Shown here in pieces: positions 1 to 10,547 of a stretch of DNA of 25,159 nucleotides. This DNA comes from Emmonsiellopsis sp. PD_33 (lineage: Eukaryota; Ascomycota; Eurotiomycetes; Onygenales; Ajellomycetaceae), in contig JANTQF010000442.1 of assembly GCA_032988165.1 (NCBI GenBank), positions 1-25,159 on the forward strand, given 5' to 3'. Position 1 is the first letter of the stretch, and the number at the start of each line of letters is the position of its first letter. The notes below the pieces were generated by a model, which saw nothing but the letters and a program-made list of their open reading frames with translations, did no database searches and was not told where the DNA came from. The position numbers and the translations under genes were made by a program.

Positions 1-194
1 AGTAGTTAATGACAGCAGCAGTAGTCATATTCAGAACATAAAATGTATTCACACAGATAAATCCTGTAGATATTCAATTTATAGTATTTAGATCTTTCAG
101 CTGGGAGGTCTTGAGGAAGGCCTCCCCGGAAGGACAAGATAGATAGTTTCCTATCCCCTTGGCCACATTATACATATAGCCCCCAAATATTATA

Positions 195-216
195 CATTGC
201 ATTGCATTGCATTGCA
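195..216. repeat. CATTG pentanucleotide microsatellite
   Basis: Four perfect CATTG units followed by CA. It lies outside any recognised gene. Confidence 0.9.
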
Positions 217-404
217 GAGCATCCATCATCATTGATTGTCCCCAGAGGCAGATCGCGGACGCGTTGCATGGAGCCCCCTTGCGGCTAACTAACTGACAAA
301 TCCCGCCAGCAAGCAAGCTCGATGTATTTATTGTTCTTTGCTTTTTGGAAACCTGCCCGGTAAAAGAGGCGATTGGCCCCGGAAAAAGATCTTGAAAAGA
401 TATC

Positions 405-419
405 CTCCGTAATACGGAG
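405..419. repeat. Inverted repeat CTCCGTA-A-TACGGAG
   Basis: Seven-base perfect arms are separated by a single A. Read as a possible binding site it is an everted CCG-N5-CGG pair, the kind of spacing some fungal Zn2Cys6 factors use. That reading is inference, and no target gene is adjacent. Confidence 0.6.
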
Positions 420-1589
420 CAAATATTGAACCCCGACATGCCATCCAAACCCTCATCGAAAGCCTAAAAACCAATCAACAATGATCCACCCGCTTCCCCA
501 TCCTTCCACGTCGGCGTGTATATCCGTACAGGGGCCTAATTGCCCATCACACTGCCCTCCCAGGATCCCCTCTCCCACTCCCATCCGACCAGAGCCACCT
601 TCGCCTCATCCCCACCCTCACTCCCCCCCCCCCTGCCCCCTGCCCCCTGTCCCGCTCCCCTGTCGCCTGTGCCCCGAGGCGCGTCAGTCCCCACCAAAAC
701 TGAAACCCCGGCCACTCCAAGCGAAGTACAGCCGCCTCTCCCCACTAACCAGCCCAGGATAGGTCCCCGACGCGAGGTTAAAATAGATATCGGCCAATGA
801 AGCTGCCCGCACATGGTTCCATTTAAGCGCCCGGGGGAATCTGGATTCTGGAGGCGGGGCGGCCGCCGCCGCCGGGCTTTGGCTTGGAATTTTAACGGTC
901 TATTTAGCGTGGCTAGCTTATTAGTAGCGGTTACGCTTCCCTGTCTCTGTAGTCACTGAGCTCGGGTGCTTTGACAAATTCCCTGCAGGCTGTCGGGGCA
1001 CCGTGCAGAGTTGGAGGTGAATGGATTTTTGTTGTCGGTCTACTGCGCAGTTAGTTAAAGAATAAACTGGGTCCCTTGGTAATTCAGCTTATCGTGACAG
1101 TTCAGGGAATTGATTTGAGTTATCTAGTTGCATTCTCTTTTTTTTCTTTTTCAGGCCCTTTTGGTGGATGTTCGTTTTTAGTTAACTAGGTTCGTGGTTA
1201 ATCACAACGGGCCGCGCGCGGGAAGAATATCACTCTAACCGCACTTTTATTATCCTTGAATCTGGCGTTTTTGAGGGACGAAGCTAGTTAAACAAGGACA
1301 GGGGGGGGCGGCTGCGTTTAGTACTCGTAATTTGGGGGGATAGCTAGCTGCAACAATGGGGCTGCCAGGGAAGCAAAAGGGCTAGATCACGGAGTGATTG
1401 TTGAGAAAATGCCGAGTCTGAGAAGAATAGATGAAGAGAAAACGACTGATAGGGGTAACTTAAGGGGTAGACAGCTTCGGGAAGGTCACCTGACAGCGAA
1501 CTCCAGGAATGATGTCATTAGAATACAACATTAACTACTACTTACTATCTTTCACTCTCTTCAAGAGGTTACTATATATCTCTCACACA

Positions 1590-2572
1590 ATGACTGCACC
1601 TGCAAATCTTACTACCCAAAGCGATACTGTCCTAACCCATACCTCTGCGGCATAATTCAAGAACGAGGCTGGGTTCATTTTGCATGTTAAGAATGCTATA
1701 GATGCCAGTGAGACTATCTTCTTCCGCGAGCTGTTCTACTCAGAGGTTTCTCTAGCATGGGGAAAGGCTATTGTGAACTATCTGAACGAGAACAGAGAGG
1801 GTTTTGGCAGTGCTGTTTTCCTTTCTGATTTTCTAATTCTATGGCACGGCTAATTCTCTTTTACAGGAAACATTACAATTCAGAGAACGAGGTCTTTTGG
1901 ATTCGGCTGCAGCCAGAGATAGTTAATCCAGGACTGTGCCCGGGTCTGGTGCAATGCTCAAGTCAGAAACTGGGAGAGTACTGGGCTTTTAACATCACTA
2001 GAGACGGTCTTTTATTCATTGCTTCTGGAACAAGTTGGTGTCTTCTGGATCCAGAAAAGAGCCTGATTGCTACATCTTAGTAGATAATCAACCCCTACCT
2101 AGGCTTGTTGTGGAAACAGGATGGAGCAAGTCCCATACTCAGCTCCAGAATGATATGAATACTTGGCTTGTTGGTGGCAATGGACATGTTCAAGCTGTTA
2201 TTCTAGTAAGATGGTCAAAGGTTACGGGCAACAGGGCCACCAGGACAGCAGATCTAGATCTGTGGATTAGATACTCATGGCATGCCGGTTATGAGGCAGT
2301 CAGAGGTACTTTTGCTTCGAGATTTCAAATTATTTCTTGCGTGCCAATGCTGATAAAATCGACAGACAATCTTTCCTGTACCAGCACAAGCACAAGCACA
2401 AGCACCATCCCAGCTTCAGATACCTAGCTGTGTCCTATTTGGTCCCGCCCTTATTGCTGGCGCCATCCACCACACTCTGCTTCCGTTTAGTATCAATGAT
2501 TTGCGAAACCTGGCTAGCTTTTCGTTGGCTAGAATGGGTCTTCTTCCTGCGCACTCCGTGGGCGGTTTGTAG
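1590..2572 (+). pseudogene. Broken Uma2/PD-(D/E)XK-like fungal family gene
   Basis: Recognisable protein pieces lie on one strand but in different frames. The ATG at 1590 opens a 21-codon start that meets TAA at 1653-1655. The same frame then runs open to 1850, including a piece reading ETIFFRELFYSEVSLAWGKA. A good branch site and acceptor (GGCTAAT then TTTACAG) end an intron at 1866, but its donor is unclear. Next, FNITRDGLLFIASGT and LLDPEK are in the third frame. After the A-run at 2055-2058 the frame changes to EPDCYI, then PRLVVETGWSKSHTQLQNDM and VQAVILVRWSKV. The C-terminus from about 2372 is in yet another frame: FPVPAQAQAQAP, then CVLFGPALIAGAIHHTLLPF, ending at TAG 2570-2572. The PD motif followed by a hydrophobic strand and VVETGWS fits the Uma2-like PD-(D/E)XK nuclease fold. 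Similar hypothetical proteins are, as I recall, common in Aspergillus. Enzyme activity is unproven even for intact members. With a stop and at least two frame changes, it is very probably inactive. Sequencing error at the A-run is the main alternative for one break only. Confidence 0.72.
2383..2405 (+). repeat. AGCACA hexanucleotide repeat in pseudogene
   Basis: About 3.5 units of a six-base repeat. In the C-terminal frame of the surrounding pseudogene it encodes alternating Ala-Gln (AQAQAQA), a short linker-like tract. Confidence 0.8.
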
Positions 2573-4285
2573 GTAACAGGTGAACGGCTAGCATAGATAA
2601 ACAGAGATACTACTAGTAATGTTAGCTTGTTGTGCATACAAGCAATCTAAAGACCGTTGGATTGGTAACTAGTATTAATGAAATGGACCCTTCTTCTGCA
2701 ATTACTCCCCTGCTAGCTACATTATTAATTAATTACTACTCCAAAAATTCCCTTTCACTCTCAATTGTAAATCTATTAGTAAAAAGGCCGATTTATCCTG
2801 ACTGCAATGAGCCATCCCCTGCGCGTCCATGTAACTAATTAAATTTGCCAGCCTCCAACCAATAGAATTAGACGGGTTCTCAACCCCTTGAAGTCCACTA
2901 GACATGTGCATTGGGTCCCTGTATGTGCATACATTGACAAGGATAATCTCAACGAGTGGACGGGAGCTTCCGAAACACAACGTCTGCGCCCTTTTCTTTT
3001 TCGATCCATTGTTCTATCACGGCTGGGCCCTTGATGAGAGATCTCTCCTCTCTATCCCTGCTGCATGACAGATATGTCACTTGAGGTCTAAGCTACTCGT
3101 GCTAGATAGGCGCCGAGGCAGATAGATAGATAGTATCTGAGTCAAGAATGGGTGTTGTGTGTGTCGTATGCGTGGGTCAGCCTTACCTTGTTGTACGTAG
3201 ATAGATATTCGACGGTGTCATCTTGATATTGCTGGGTTGGAAGGGGCTGTGGAATCGATTGGCGATGGATGTAAAGTGGCTCGTTGGCTTTGCTTCGATG
3301 ATGGAGCAAAAGCGTTTGAATTTTACAGTGCGCATAGTGGTGGAATAGGGGCGGTGCGGAGTCAAAGGGTCAATACGGGAAGAAAGGCATTCATTCATTT
3401 CATCCTTCTGAGAAGAGGAGGGGAACGAGGGAACCTTGGAATAAATATAGGAGTGGGGGTTATGATGTTAAGTTTAACAAGAAAATAACACTAAAAATAA
3501 AACGGTTGTATTTCTAAGCTCTATATTATTATCCAGTATTCTTCTACTACAAAGGAGAATCGGATCTATAAGAATATGGAAATATAAAAAAAAATATTAC
3601 AATATGAGAGAAGAAGGTTAATAAGACGGGTGGGGTGAGATTAAGATAAGATGAGACAAAGAAATGATTAGAAAAAAAATTAATTTTAGATAAACGCGAA
3701 GGGGACCCCTCATCTTTCGATTTTCCATGGGGGTTTTGTCGCGCAATAGAAGATAAATTGAAGGAAGGTAGATCCGTAGGGGTATAATAATGGTTGAGAA
3801 ATGCCAAATCTTCCAGCATTGGGAACTGGAGATGTAGTAGAATTGAAACAAAAAAGAAAAAAAAAAGAAGATGCTCTACCCGGAGTTGCAACCCCTCGAG
3901 GAAGCAAAGGAAGGACAGGATAATAAAATAATAATGCAAGTGTGACTGGCCAAAGGGGTGATTAGTTCCAATGCATCCAGCGGTGGAAGAGCCGAAAACT
4001 CGATCGAGACGTGTATCTGAAAACAGTTCGCAAAACAATATAGAAGCCAGAATAAAGAACACCAGTATAGGGATAGATAGATCCCCGAATGCTCGTCGAG
4101 TACTTGACTTCCACCAGGCCACAAAAGTACTTGAGAATAAGAAATAAAATGGACATTGATAAAAAAAATAAAGATGTGCAAGTGTCGGGAGAAGATTATA
4201 GGGGGTATCAAGAAGCAAATAAACAAAGAACTGAAGCGGGTAAAGCGCCCATAATGTACAGCATCTCGTTGACGCACGGGTAATA
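2573..4285. other. Intergenic DNA and probable 3' region of locus 2
   Basis: No gene is recognised. From 2573 to about 3200 there are only short open stretches. A plus-strand open stretch at 3237-3488 (83 codons) has no recognisable domain. From about 3490 to 4285 the minus strand is T-rich, which suits the 3' untranslated and polyadenylation region of the Myb-like gene at 4286-5527. A short GATA microsatellite lies at about 3119-3134. Confidence 0.5.
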
Positions 4286-5527
4286 TTATCGTGTTTTTCG
4301 CTGGCGACGACGAGGAGGCTCTCCGTCAGGTTGCTCGGGGCTTTCTTCTCTCGCATGGATCTTGTTTGCCTTAAATTCTTGCCATTTTAGCTCGCATTGA
4401 GACGCTGACCATCTTAGTCCTCCGAATTCTTGCATCTAGGATCAATAGAAACATAAGTAAATGAAACCAAGGCAGTTCTGAAACAAAAATAATAAACTAA
4501 AGTAGAAATTCAGAAGTAGCCACGAACCTTCTGGGCTATAATCTCAAATTTGGCTACCTCCCAAAATTCATGAGCTTTCTGAAGCGCTTGAATCTGTGGA
4601 CCATGAGATCGGGGCACTCGGAAATGAAGAGAATGAGGCGCACATACTCACATCATCCTCAGACCACTGCTGAGCTCGTTGCTTAAGCCGCGTCATTCGC
4701 ATTTGAAGACAGGATGCTGTATGAGTTGTTCCGAACTCGCCATTCGTTTTCTCCACAATGGTTTTCCAAGGCAAATTATATTTCTCTTTCAGTAAGAGAA
4801 TATATTCATTTTCTTTGTCCATTTGAGAAGGTTTTGATCTCTGTCCCGAATTCCGTCGCGAAGATCCCGACCGGCGCCGTGTAGCTTCTGTGCCCTGACA
4901 TGCTCGCCTTTCACGCTGCAGCTTACGAAGTCCCTCGGGATCTGGCGCGATATTAGGAAATCCTCGCGTTTGGCTTGGTTGGGGTGTTGGAATAGCAGGA
5001 CTAGTCCAGGGGCTAGGTCTACCCGACGCATCGATGTTGTGCCTTGGAGAGTATGCCCCCAGTTGAGTTGAGGGCTGGAATGGATTGTCTATAGTCTGAC
5101 GATGAGGGCTGGGGTCAAATGCAAAAATTCCAGGTTGCATATATGTTGACGTAGTCCCAGTTATGCCGAGGCCGTGGTGGGTTCCAGCATCAGTAATATC
5201 ATGATAATGAAACTCCTGGGAATGGTGACTTTGGGATGGACTTGGTCTTGGCTCTAGAAAGGTACTATCCGATAGACTAATTGGGGTCGGAATGTTTCCA
5301 TTCGTATGTGTTGTGGTGGTATATGGGTTGGCTGAACTTGGGAAGCTCTACACATGGCGCCTATTAGCTCAAATGTGCCTTTAAAAACTGGAGCGCGGGG
5401 AGGAACCTACTGAATGTGGGGAGACAAAATCATGATCCAAAAAGCCATTCATCTCCTGGCCGCGACCTGGGTAGGATAGCTCACTCCAAGAGGGTTGTAT
5501 GGCTCCGGGCTGCTCTTCGCGCGCCAT
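4286..5527 (-). CDS. Myb/SANT-like domain protein, four exons
   Basis: Probable nuclear DNA- or chromatin-binding regulator of 342 residues; its target is unknown. Exons on the minus strand are 5527-5411, 5347-4652, 4593-4528 and 4435-4286. Introns are 63, 58 and 92 nt, with donors GTAGGT, GTGAGT and GTTCGT, and all junctions fall between codons. The start ATG at 5527 begins MAREEQPG. Residues 1-175 are rich in Pro, Ser, Thr and Gln and look disordered. A basic stretch follows (about 178-204, with RKLQRERR and RRRSGSSRRN). Module 1 (about 216-261) reads DKENEYILLLKEKYNLPWKT and ends with a helix holding CLQMRMTRLK. Module 2 (about 267-314) starts WSEDDIQALQKAHEFW and has a closing helix around RWSASQCELKWQEF. 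It is assembled across exons 2, 3 and 4, which supports the splice model. The C-terminus is very basic (PPRRRQRKTR), a likely nuclear signal. Tryptophan spacing is looser than in classical R2R3 Myb proteins, so this is a fungal Myb-like family, not a named one. A start further downstream cannot be excluded. Confidence 0.88.
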
Positions 5528-5715
5528 TGGATCAGCTAAACGCGTACGGGAAGCGCCGACTTAGATTGTGTCCTTGTTTGGGTTTGATGTAACAAGGGAA
5601 GTCGAATTAAAAGTCAAGTAAAGAAACCACGGCGGCAAGTGCATAAAATTGTATTGAAGAAACAATCTCGAAATGCAACAGATAGATTCGTCCAAGAGGG
5701 ATGGAGGGGGAGCAG

Positions 5716-5726
5716 TTTTTTATAGT
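5716..5726 (-). promoter_or_regulatory. Candidate TATA box upstream of locus 2
   Basis: The minus strand reads CTATAAAAAAC about 190 nt upstream of the ATG at 5527. That would allow a 5' leader of roughly 160 nt. Transcription start is not visible from sequence, so this is only a plausible core promoter. Confidence 0.3.
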
Positions 5727-7288
5727 TGAGTTGGGATACATTGTAACAAGATAGCTCCCCGGGTAAGAAAAAGTAAAAAATAAAGCCGGTCAAGACTTTG
5801 GATGCTCCGCACTCGGGGGTCCAAAAAGACCCGAAAACGACGAGTCAATCGCACGGGGTGCCTCACAGGGTTCTGACAAAAGCATGATGCCATCCCAAAA
5901 GAAATCATAGTTCTTTGGACAATGAAGGTCCCACCGGGGACTGTGCCACCTGAGAAAATTGAACGACAACTTATGGTGATCTTGACCTCTCTGCACCTAA
6001 GCGCCAGCCCTTTTTGTCACTACGACCTCTCTTCAGGGATCTGGTCCATACAGAGCCGACGGAAAAAACAGCCCCCATAGACCCCCAAATTCTCGTCCAG
6101 GGTTGAAAGACGCCTGATTGTCAATCTCGGCTCCGGCAGACTGGGTACGGCAGACTCATTGTTGACTCGGGATGTTGGAAGGGGGTGAACTACCTACTTC
6201 GAACTAAATGCACGAAGGCGCTCTAAGGAATTATGATCCCAGAATGTTTTAGTGGCCAAGAGGATGCTTCGAATGTGTTAGCTGCCGATTACTGAATAGG
6301 GAGCTATGCCCCAGACGTGCAGTGGCTGACACAGAAGAAGAACAGGTTGACGATGGAGAGTCTAGTTGGCGGACAATGAAGTTGGACGGGCCTGAAGCAG
6401 AGCACGTGGAGGCCATCAAAGAGATGATGATACTTTTTTTACGTCTGACACGCTAGCTGCGTCGACTGACGGAGGCTGTTCAATGAAAAGGGGGAGTGAC
6501 ATGCGGCGCAGACGACCGGGTCGGCCATTGCAACCACGATGTGCGGACTGGTTCTCTCTTGAATCGCGGCAGCGAGTCATGCCCTGGTGGACCATTGGCA
6601 TCCTCAAAACCTGCAGGTCCCTCCTAGTTCTTCGCATAACTGTGGGATGGAGGATGGGGCGAGAAACCAAACAACGAATTGTCGACCGGGCCACAGACAA
6701 CAGGCACTCTGTACCCCGGCTTCCCTTGGCTTACAGAGAGCACAGAACTGGCGCTGATGCTGGCTGATGTCGGGGATACTTCTACAATCGTCTGTTGAGG
6801 CGGGAAATCGCCAGGAAACAGCCGAGCAAGCTCTATCAACTATCCCAAAAGGGGCGTTCACGCGGTTGAACACAGTTAGTGTCTGTCCAGGCACAAAGAA
6901 AATCATCATCCTGGAGGGGACAGGCCTGCTTCTACGCGATAGACACGAAACCGCCGCTGTTGTTCTAGTCGTAAAAAAAAAGCCCGGGGTCAAGCAGGAT
7001 GACTGCGGCCAGGCGTAGGGTTTTGGGGGGGGAGGGGGGGTTAGACGCCAGGGCATCCCGTGTCCACAACCAGTAGTACGTGTCATAAATTCACACAGCA
7101 GCGTCTGGGTGCGCATTTCTTTATGAAGAGGGTGATATCCAGGGAATGCGGAGTGAAGCCAAGGCTGGCGGTTAGAGAGCGACGATGATGGGTTGGCGCG
7201 GGAACCACGTGACCGGCATATTATTAATACAGCTCTTCAGCGTTCATTATTATCAACATCCATTCATTATCAATATCCAAGCTTCAGG

Positions 7289-7561
7289 ATGTGCACTGCC
7301 GAACCAACCATCACCTCCACCAACTGCTTGAGAGTCGAGGGGCTGTCCTCCCTGCTGCGGCCTCCACCCCCCGCCCTCCACCAACTGGGCTCCATTTTCG
7401 GGCTTGCGGGAACGTCAAAGGGTTACCTTCGACGGCGCAACCTTCAACCCCTCTACCAAATCACATCCGCTCTTTTGCATGGCCATATCAATTGCAGATT
7501 TAGCCGTGACCCACCTGGCTACATCGCTTGTATTTGCTTGCACAAATACTGGGGTTTCTAG
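7289..7561 (+). CDS. Possible short hypothetical protein (weak)
   Basis: A 90-codon open frame starts at a true ATG (MCTAEPTITSTNCLRVEGLS). Upstream is a CACGTG element at about 7206, then an AT-rich and CA-rich leader that looks like a fungal promoter and 5' leader. It contains a proline-rich patch (RPPPPALHQLG) and no recognisable domain. No splice site is needed to reach its stop. The promoter-like context is the only real argument for it; it could equally be a chance open frame. Confidence 0.18.
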   Translation: MCTAEPTITSTNCLRVEGLSSLLRPPPPALHQLGSIFGLAGTSKGYLRRRNLQPLYQITSALLHGHINCRFSRDPPGYIACICLHKYWGF

Positions 7562-7615
7562 AAATTTTGGGGGCCGTGATACCTAAAGTAGGTAAGAGTG
7601 AAGTTTGGTGTCGAA

Positions 7616-7801
7616 TCACAAAGACGGGGATCTTGTGAACCACTGGGCTCGTTCCGTATGGCGGCGTCGATCCGAAGTGGTAACTAGTCTATCTGCAGCC
7701 TGTGCGGCTTGCGTCTGAACAAAAGCCACAAAGATCCACTGCAGGAAGCAGAAAACTACCCGCAGGGCCGCAGTCCGTTGAGATACAGATATCTTGGACA
7801 T
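7616..7801 (-). CDS. Possible small secreted protein (weak)
   Basis: From the ATG at 7801 the frame encodes 61 residues. The N-terminus has the layout of a signal peptide: a basic start (MSKISVSQRTAALR), a hydrophobic core (VVFCFLQWIFVAFV), then an AQA-AD site suited to signal peptidase. The remaining segment of about 26 residues is basic and has no cysteines, unlike many fungal effectors. It could also be the first exon of a longer gene or a chance open frame. Confidence 0.2.
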   Translation of the reverse strand: MSKISVSQRTAALRVVFCFLQWIFVAFVQTQAAQAADRLVTTSDRRRHTERAQWFTRSPSL

Positions 7802-8405
7802 GTTGGGGAAGGGGTATGGAGTAGACCGCCCCAATGAGGTCTTACCGATCTATTCGGGTAATATTGGACCCCACGGCCTTCACGGGGCCTATGCTCCAAA
7901 TCCACGTTCAGTCTACCCTTTCGGTGGCAAGTTGCTCTAACCTACTCCCCCGATTGGACTAGGGCACGAGTTCCTGCAGACCACGATCGACGGATGCTCG
8001 AGCGCGGCCGTCGGGACCCATTCCTACTCCTGTCGACGAGCTTTTATTCCCGGCGTAGGTCCATTGTTCCCTTTGCTCATTGGGGGCCTTCCGGTCGTGC
8101 TTCTCATCCACACCGTTGCGGGACCCCGTCCCGGCCTAGCAGAAGCTCTACCGGGCCAAAAACGCAACCACACTAATCTAAACGTTTTCTTTCCACGACA
8201 GCCACTCCTTTCGTCATAAGCTTGATCAAGTTCACGTGTGACCAATGGGTCGAAGCATAGGAGATATCGACTATGCCTAGCTGGATACTGAATAGTTAGG
8301 AAAAATAACACCGAGGCTTCAAATTTTTGGCCCTCACACTCAATAGAGGTAACCCGAATTGGTCTGCTGAAGGGATGCAAAGAAATAATCCCTAACAGTT
8401 GGGTC

Positions 8406-8797
8406 TTACCCTTGTTGTTGGAGGCGGTTGTTGCCCCGAGAGAAGATGCGATGAAGCTGCCTCTGAATACAATGAACTATGACTACCGGATCTGCGCCTG
8501 TGCATGCGATTGCGCACTTCAGCTTAATTCTCTTGACCTCGGGGCTAGGTCCGGGGCCGGAAACCAAGATTTGGGAGACGATTCCCATACCATTAAAGAG
8601 AGTTGCCCCGGTACCAATGGCAACAATGGCCGCCACAATTATCTGAAGGAGGGGCTTACTAGAGCTTTTCAACACCCCACTACTATCTGCAGAATATGGA
8701 CCGCCATCCCGAAGACATACACCGGTGAAAACAGCACATCTACACTAACATCGTTCTCGATAAACGTCAGGCTATAGGACAAAGAATATGACTTACA
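8406..8797 (-). other. Possible gene remnant with hydrophobic segment
   Basis: On the minus strand a GTAAGT donor at 8797 and a CTGCAG acceptor ending at about 8688 can join an open frame in phase. Downstream it reads GVLKSSSKPLLQIIVAAIVA, followed by a Gly-rich hydrophobic stretch (IGTGATLFNGMGIV) that could cross a membrane. The frame ends just at another donor-like GTAAGA near 8406. No start codon is found upstream of the first donor before an in-frame stop. I do not recognise the family. It is a candidate fragment or decayed gene only. Confidence 0.15.
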
Positions 8798-10526
8798 CAA
8801 TCCATCTAGGTGGATAGCAGATGAGATGAAACATCTCCGATACACGGAAGTGATTGTTTCTGGTTATCACCAACTCCCCTCATCTGACACACCAACTCAT
8901 TTTCATTCATAGCTGTTTCGAATTCTTCAGTGAATCAGCTCTCCTCGGGATCACCTTCTCTTTCGGACAAGTGACGAGCAGAATGCAGGTACGGCAGCGG
9001 GTGCATGGCTAGAGGGAGGCATAACGATCAGGTGAGAGGATCAATAGCCGCAATCCAGGGGCAAGGGGGATTGTACATAAGTTCATACAGTCACCCAACA
9101 TCGGTAAATGGGAATTGGATGTCTCTTGTTGGTGCTTCAATCCTAGGTTCTAGGGAACAAAATGAGTCGTGCGGCAAAGCTCACCAACAGAAGCTCCTCT
9201 GTTGGGAGGGGTTGATCTTGAAACTAATGTCTTGAAAGAATCAAATCGTGACGACGGCAACAGAAGAGGACGTTGGCCAGATCGGACGATAACATCCAGA
9301 AAACAGGTCTACAGTCCATCCCCCTTCCATCGTCCTCAAGAAAGACAAAGCAAGATCATACGAGCTAGAGACCGTATAAAGAATCCATCAGCTTCCTCGG
9401 GCCGGCGCCTATCACCGAGATATTACACTAATACCCTAGTGATTACACCCTATGCTACAAGGATCTTGCAAATCATATGCATAATTCTCGGAATTATACC
9501 CATATACACGACTATCTTAACACAAAGGTAGCATTGGAGCTACTGCATGCTCGTATCAGCCGGCCGCCAAAAGGCGAAAGGAAGTTTCATTCGCCCCAAG
9601 AGAATTCAATTCCGATTCAATTTCGCGTTGAATCTGTCCCGCTCCACTTTGATGCCTACTCCTTCCCCGTCGGCGAAAAATGCTACCATGAGCATAGACC
9701 CTTGCGCTTATCGTGGCTCTCCAGACATACCACGAGTTGAACCTTTGTCTAACTCGAAATTGCTACATAGTATGTCGTTATCCGTCTCTCTCTCTGCGAG
9801 TTGCCGTCCCCTGCCCGGCCGTCGAATATTCTTTGAGTTACTCGACCCTTTCCCGATGTCGTACCACTTCTTTTCCCTGTCCTGCGTGCGCCATGGTCAG
9901 ATCTACGTTAATATGCGACCTGTCAGAATCAGCCGCCACATGGTTGTTTTAAAATTAAAGCGTGGGCAGAAAAGGAATAATAATAGAAATGGGGCAGAAT
10001 AGCAAAAAAATTTCCGCGAAGATTCTACATCACGAACGGATGGATATGGGGGACGCCTTTCCATTTTCGCCTTTATAGGCTAGGTTGCATTTTATTTCCC
10101 GTAAGGGCAGTTTTAGACTGATGGGCTATCATTCCCCTTCAGGGCTCGGAGAAAAAAATCCTCAGCCCTGTGTGTAAAGTAACCCCTGTATAAAAGCGCT
10201 TCTATACATTTCACCCCTAGGCCCGTGTTCCTCTTATCACTCCACTCCACCTTTTCCCCTTTCTAGTCATTGCAGAAAATCACAATCGTATTCCCCGATT
10301 CACTGCATATATATATCATCGTGAAATCCTTTCGTAAACTGAAATCCCTTAACTACCCGCTCAATCAAGCCATGGCAAATCGCCCAAAGTTCCAATTGGG
10401 ATCAACCGTCCCATTTTTTCTTCAGAAGCAAAAATAAAAGCATCAAGTGAAACAAAACCAAACATAAACCACAGTCCGCGCATGAAGAAGGCAAAGAAAA
10501 TAGAACAAAAACATGAGAGAAATTTC

Positions 10527-10547
10527 ATCAATCAATCAATCAATCAA
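10527..10547. repeat. ATCA tetranucleotide repeat
   Basis: Runs of ATCA, about five units, within A-rich sequence on the plus strand. It lies in the presumed 3' region of the minus-strand gene at 11031-12083. Confidence 0.8.

Larger units (their letters stand above)
1..1589. other. Intergenic DNA, no gene recognised
   Basis: No gene is recognised here. The stretch holds a CATTG pentanucleotide repeat near 195-216 and a CTCCGTA-A-TACGGAG inverted repeat at 405-419. It also holds a strongly C-rich, pyrimidine-biased segment at about 481-770, which is open in several frames on both strands because of its composition. From about 890 to 1340 there are scattered GCTAGC and GTTAAC-like words. The C-rich tract resembles the pyrimidine-rich promoters and leaders of filamentous fungi, but no gene with a matching start follows it directly. 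Confidence 0.5.

Noticed and set aside
74..448. 124-codon minus-strand frame
   Set aside because: It crosses the CATTG microsatellite, has no recognisable domain and has no supporting splice or promoter context.
481..814. Overlapping open frames on both strands near 481-814
   Set aside because: The segment is C-rich, so stops are rare in every frame. The products are Pro/His/Ser or Gly/Arg runs, as expected from composition alone.
3547..4356. 269-codon minus-strand open frame
   Set aside because: It begins inside the last exon of the Myb-like gene in another frame and then runs through T-rich downstream sequence. Its product is Phe, Leu, Ser and Tyr rich, with no domain. The spliced frame of the gene explains the overlap.
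6604..7116. 170-codon minus-strand open frame
   Set aside because: No domain or splice context is visible, and a run of C-rich/G-rich sequence near 7020-7040 inflates it (PPPPPKP). Kept only as part of the gap description.
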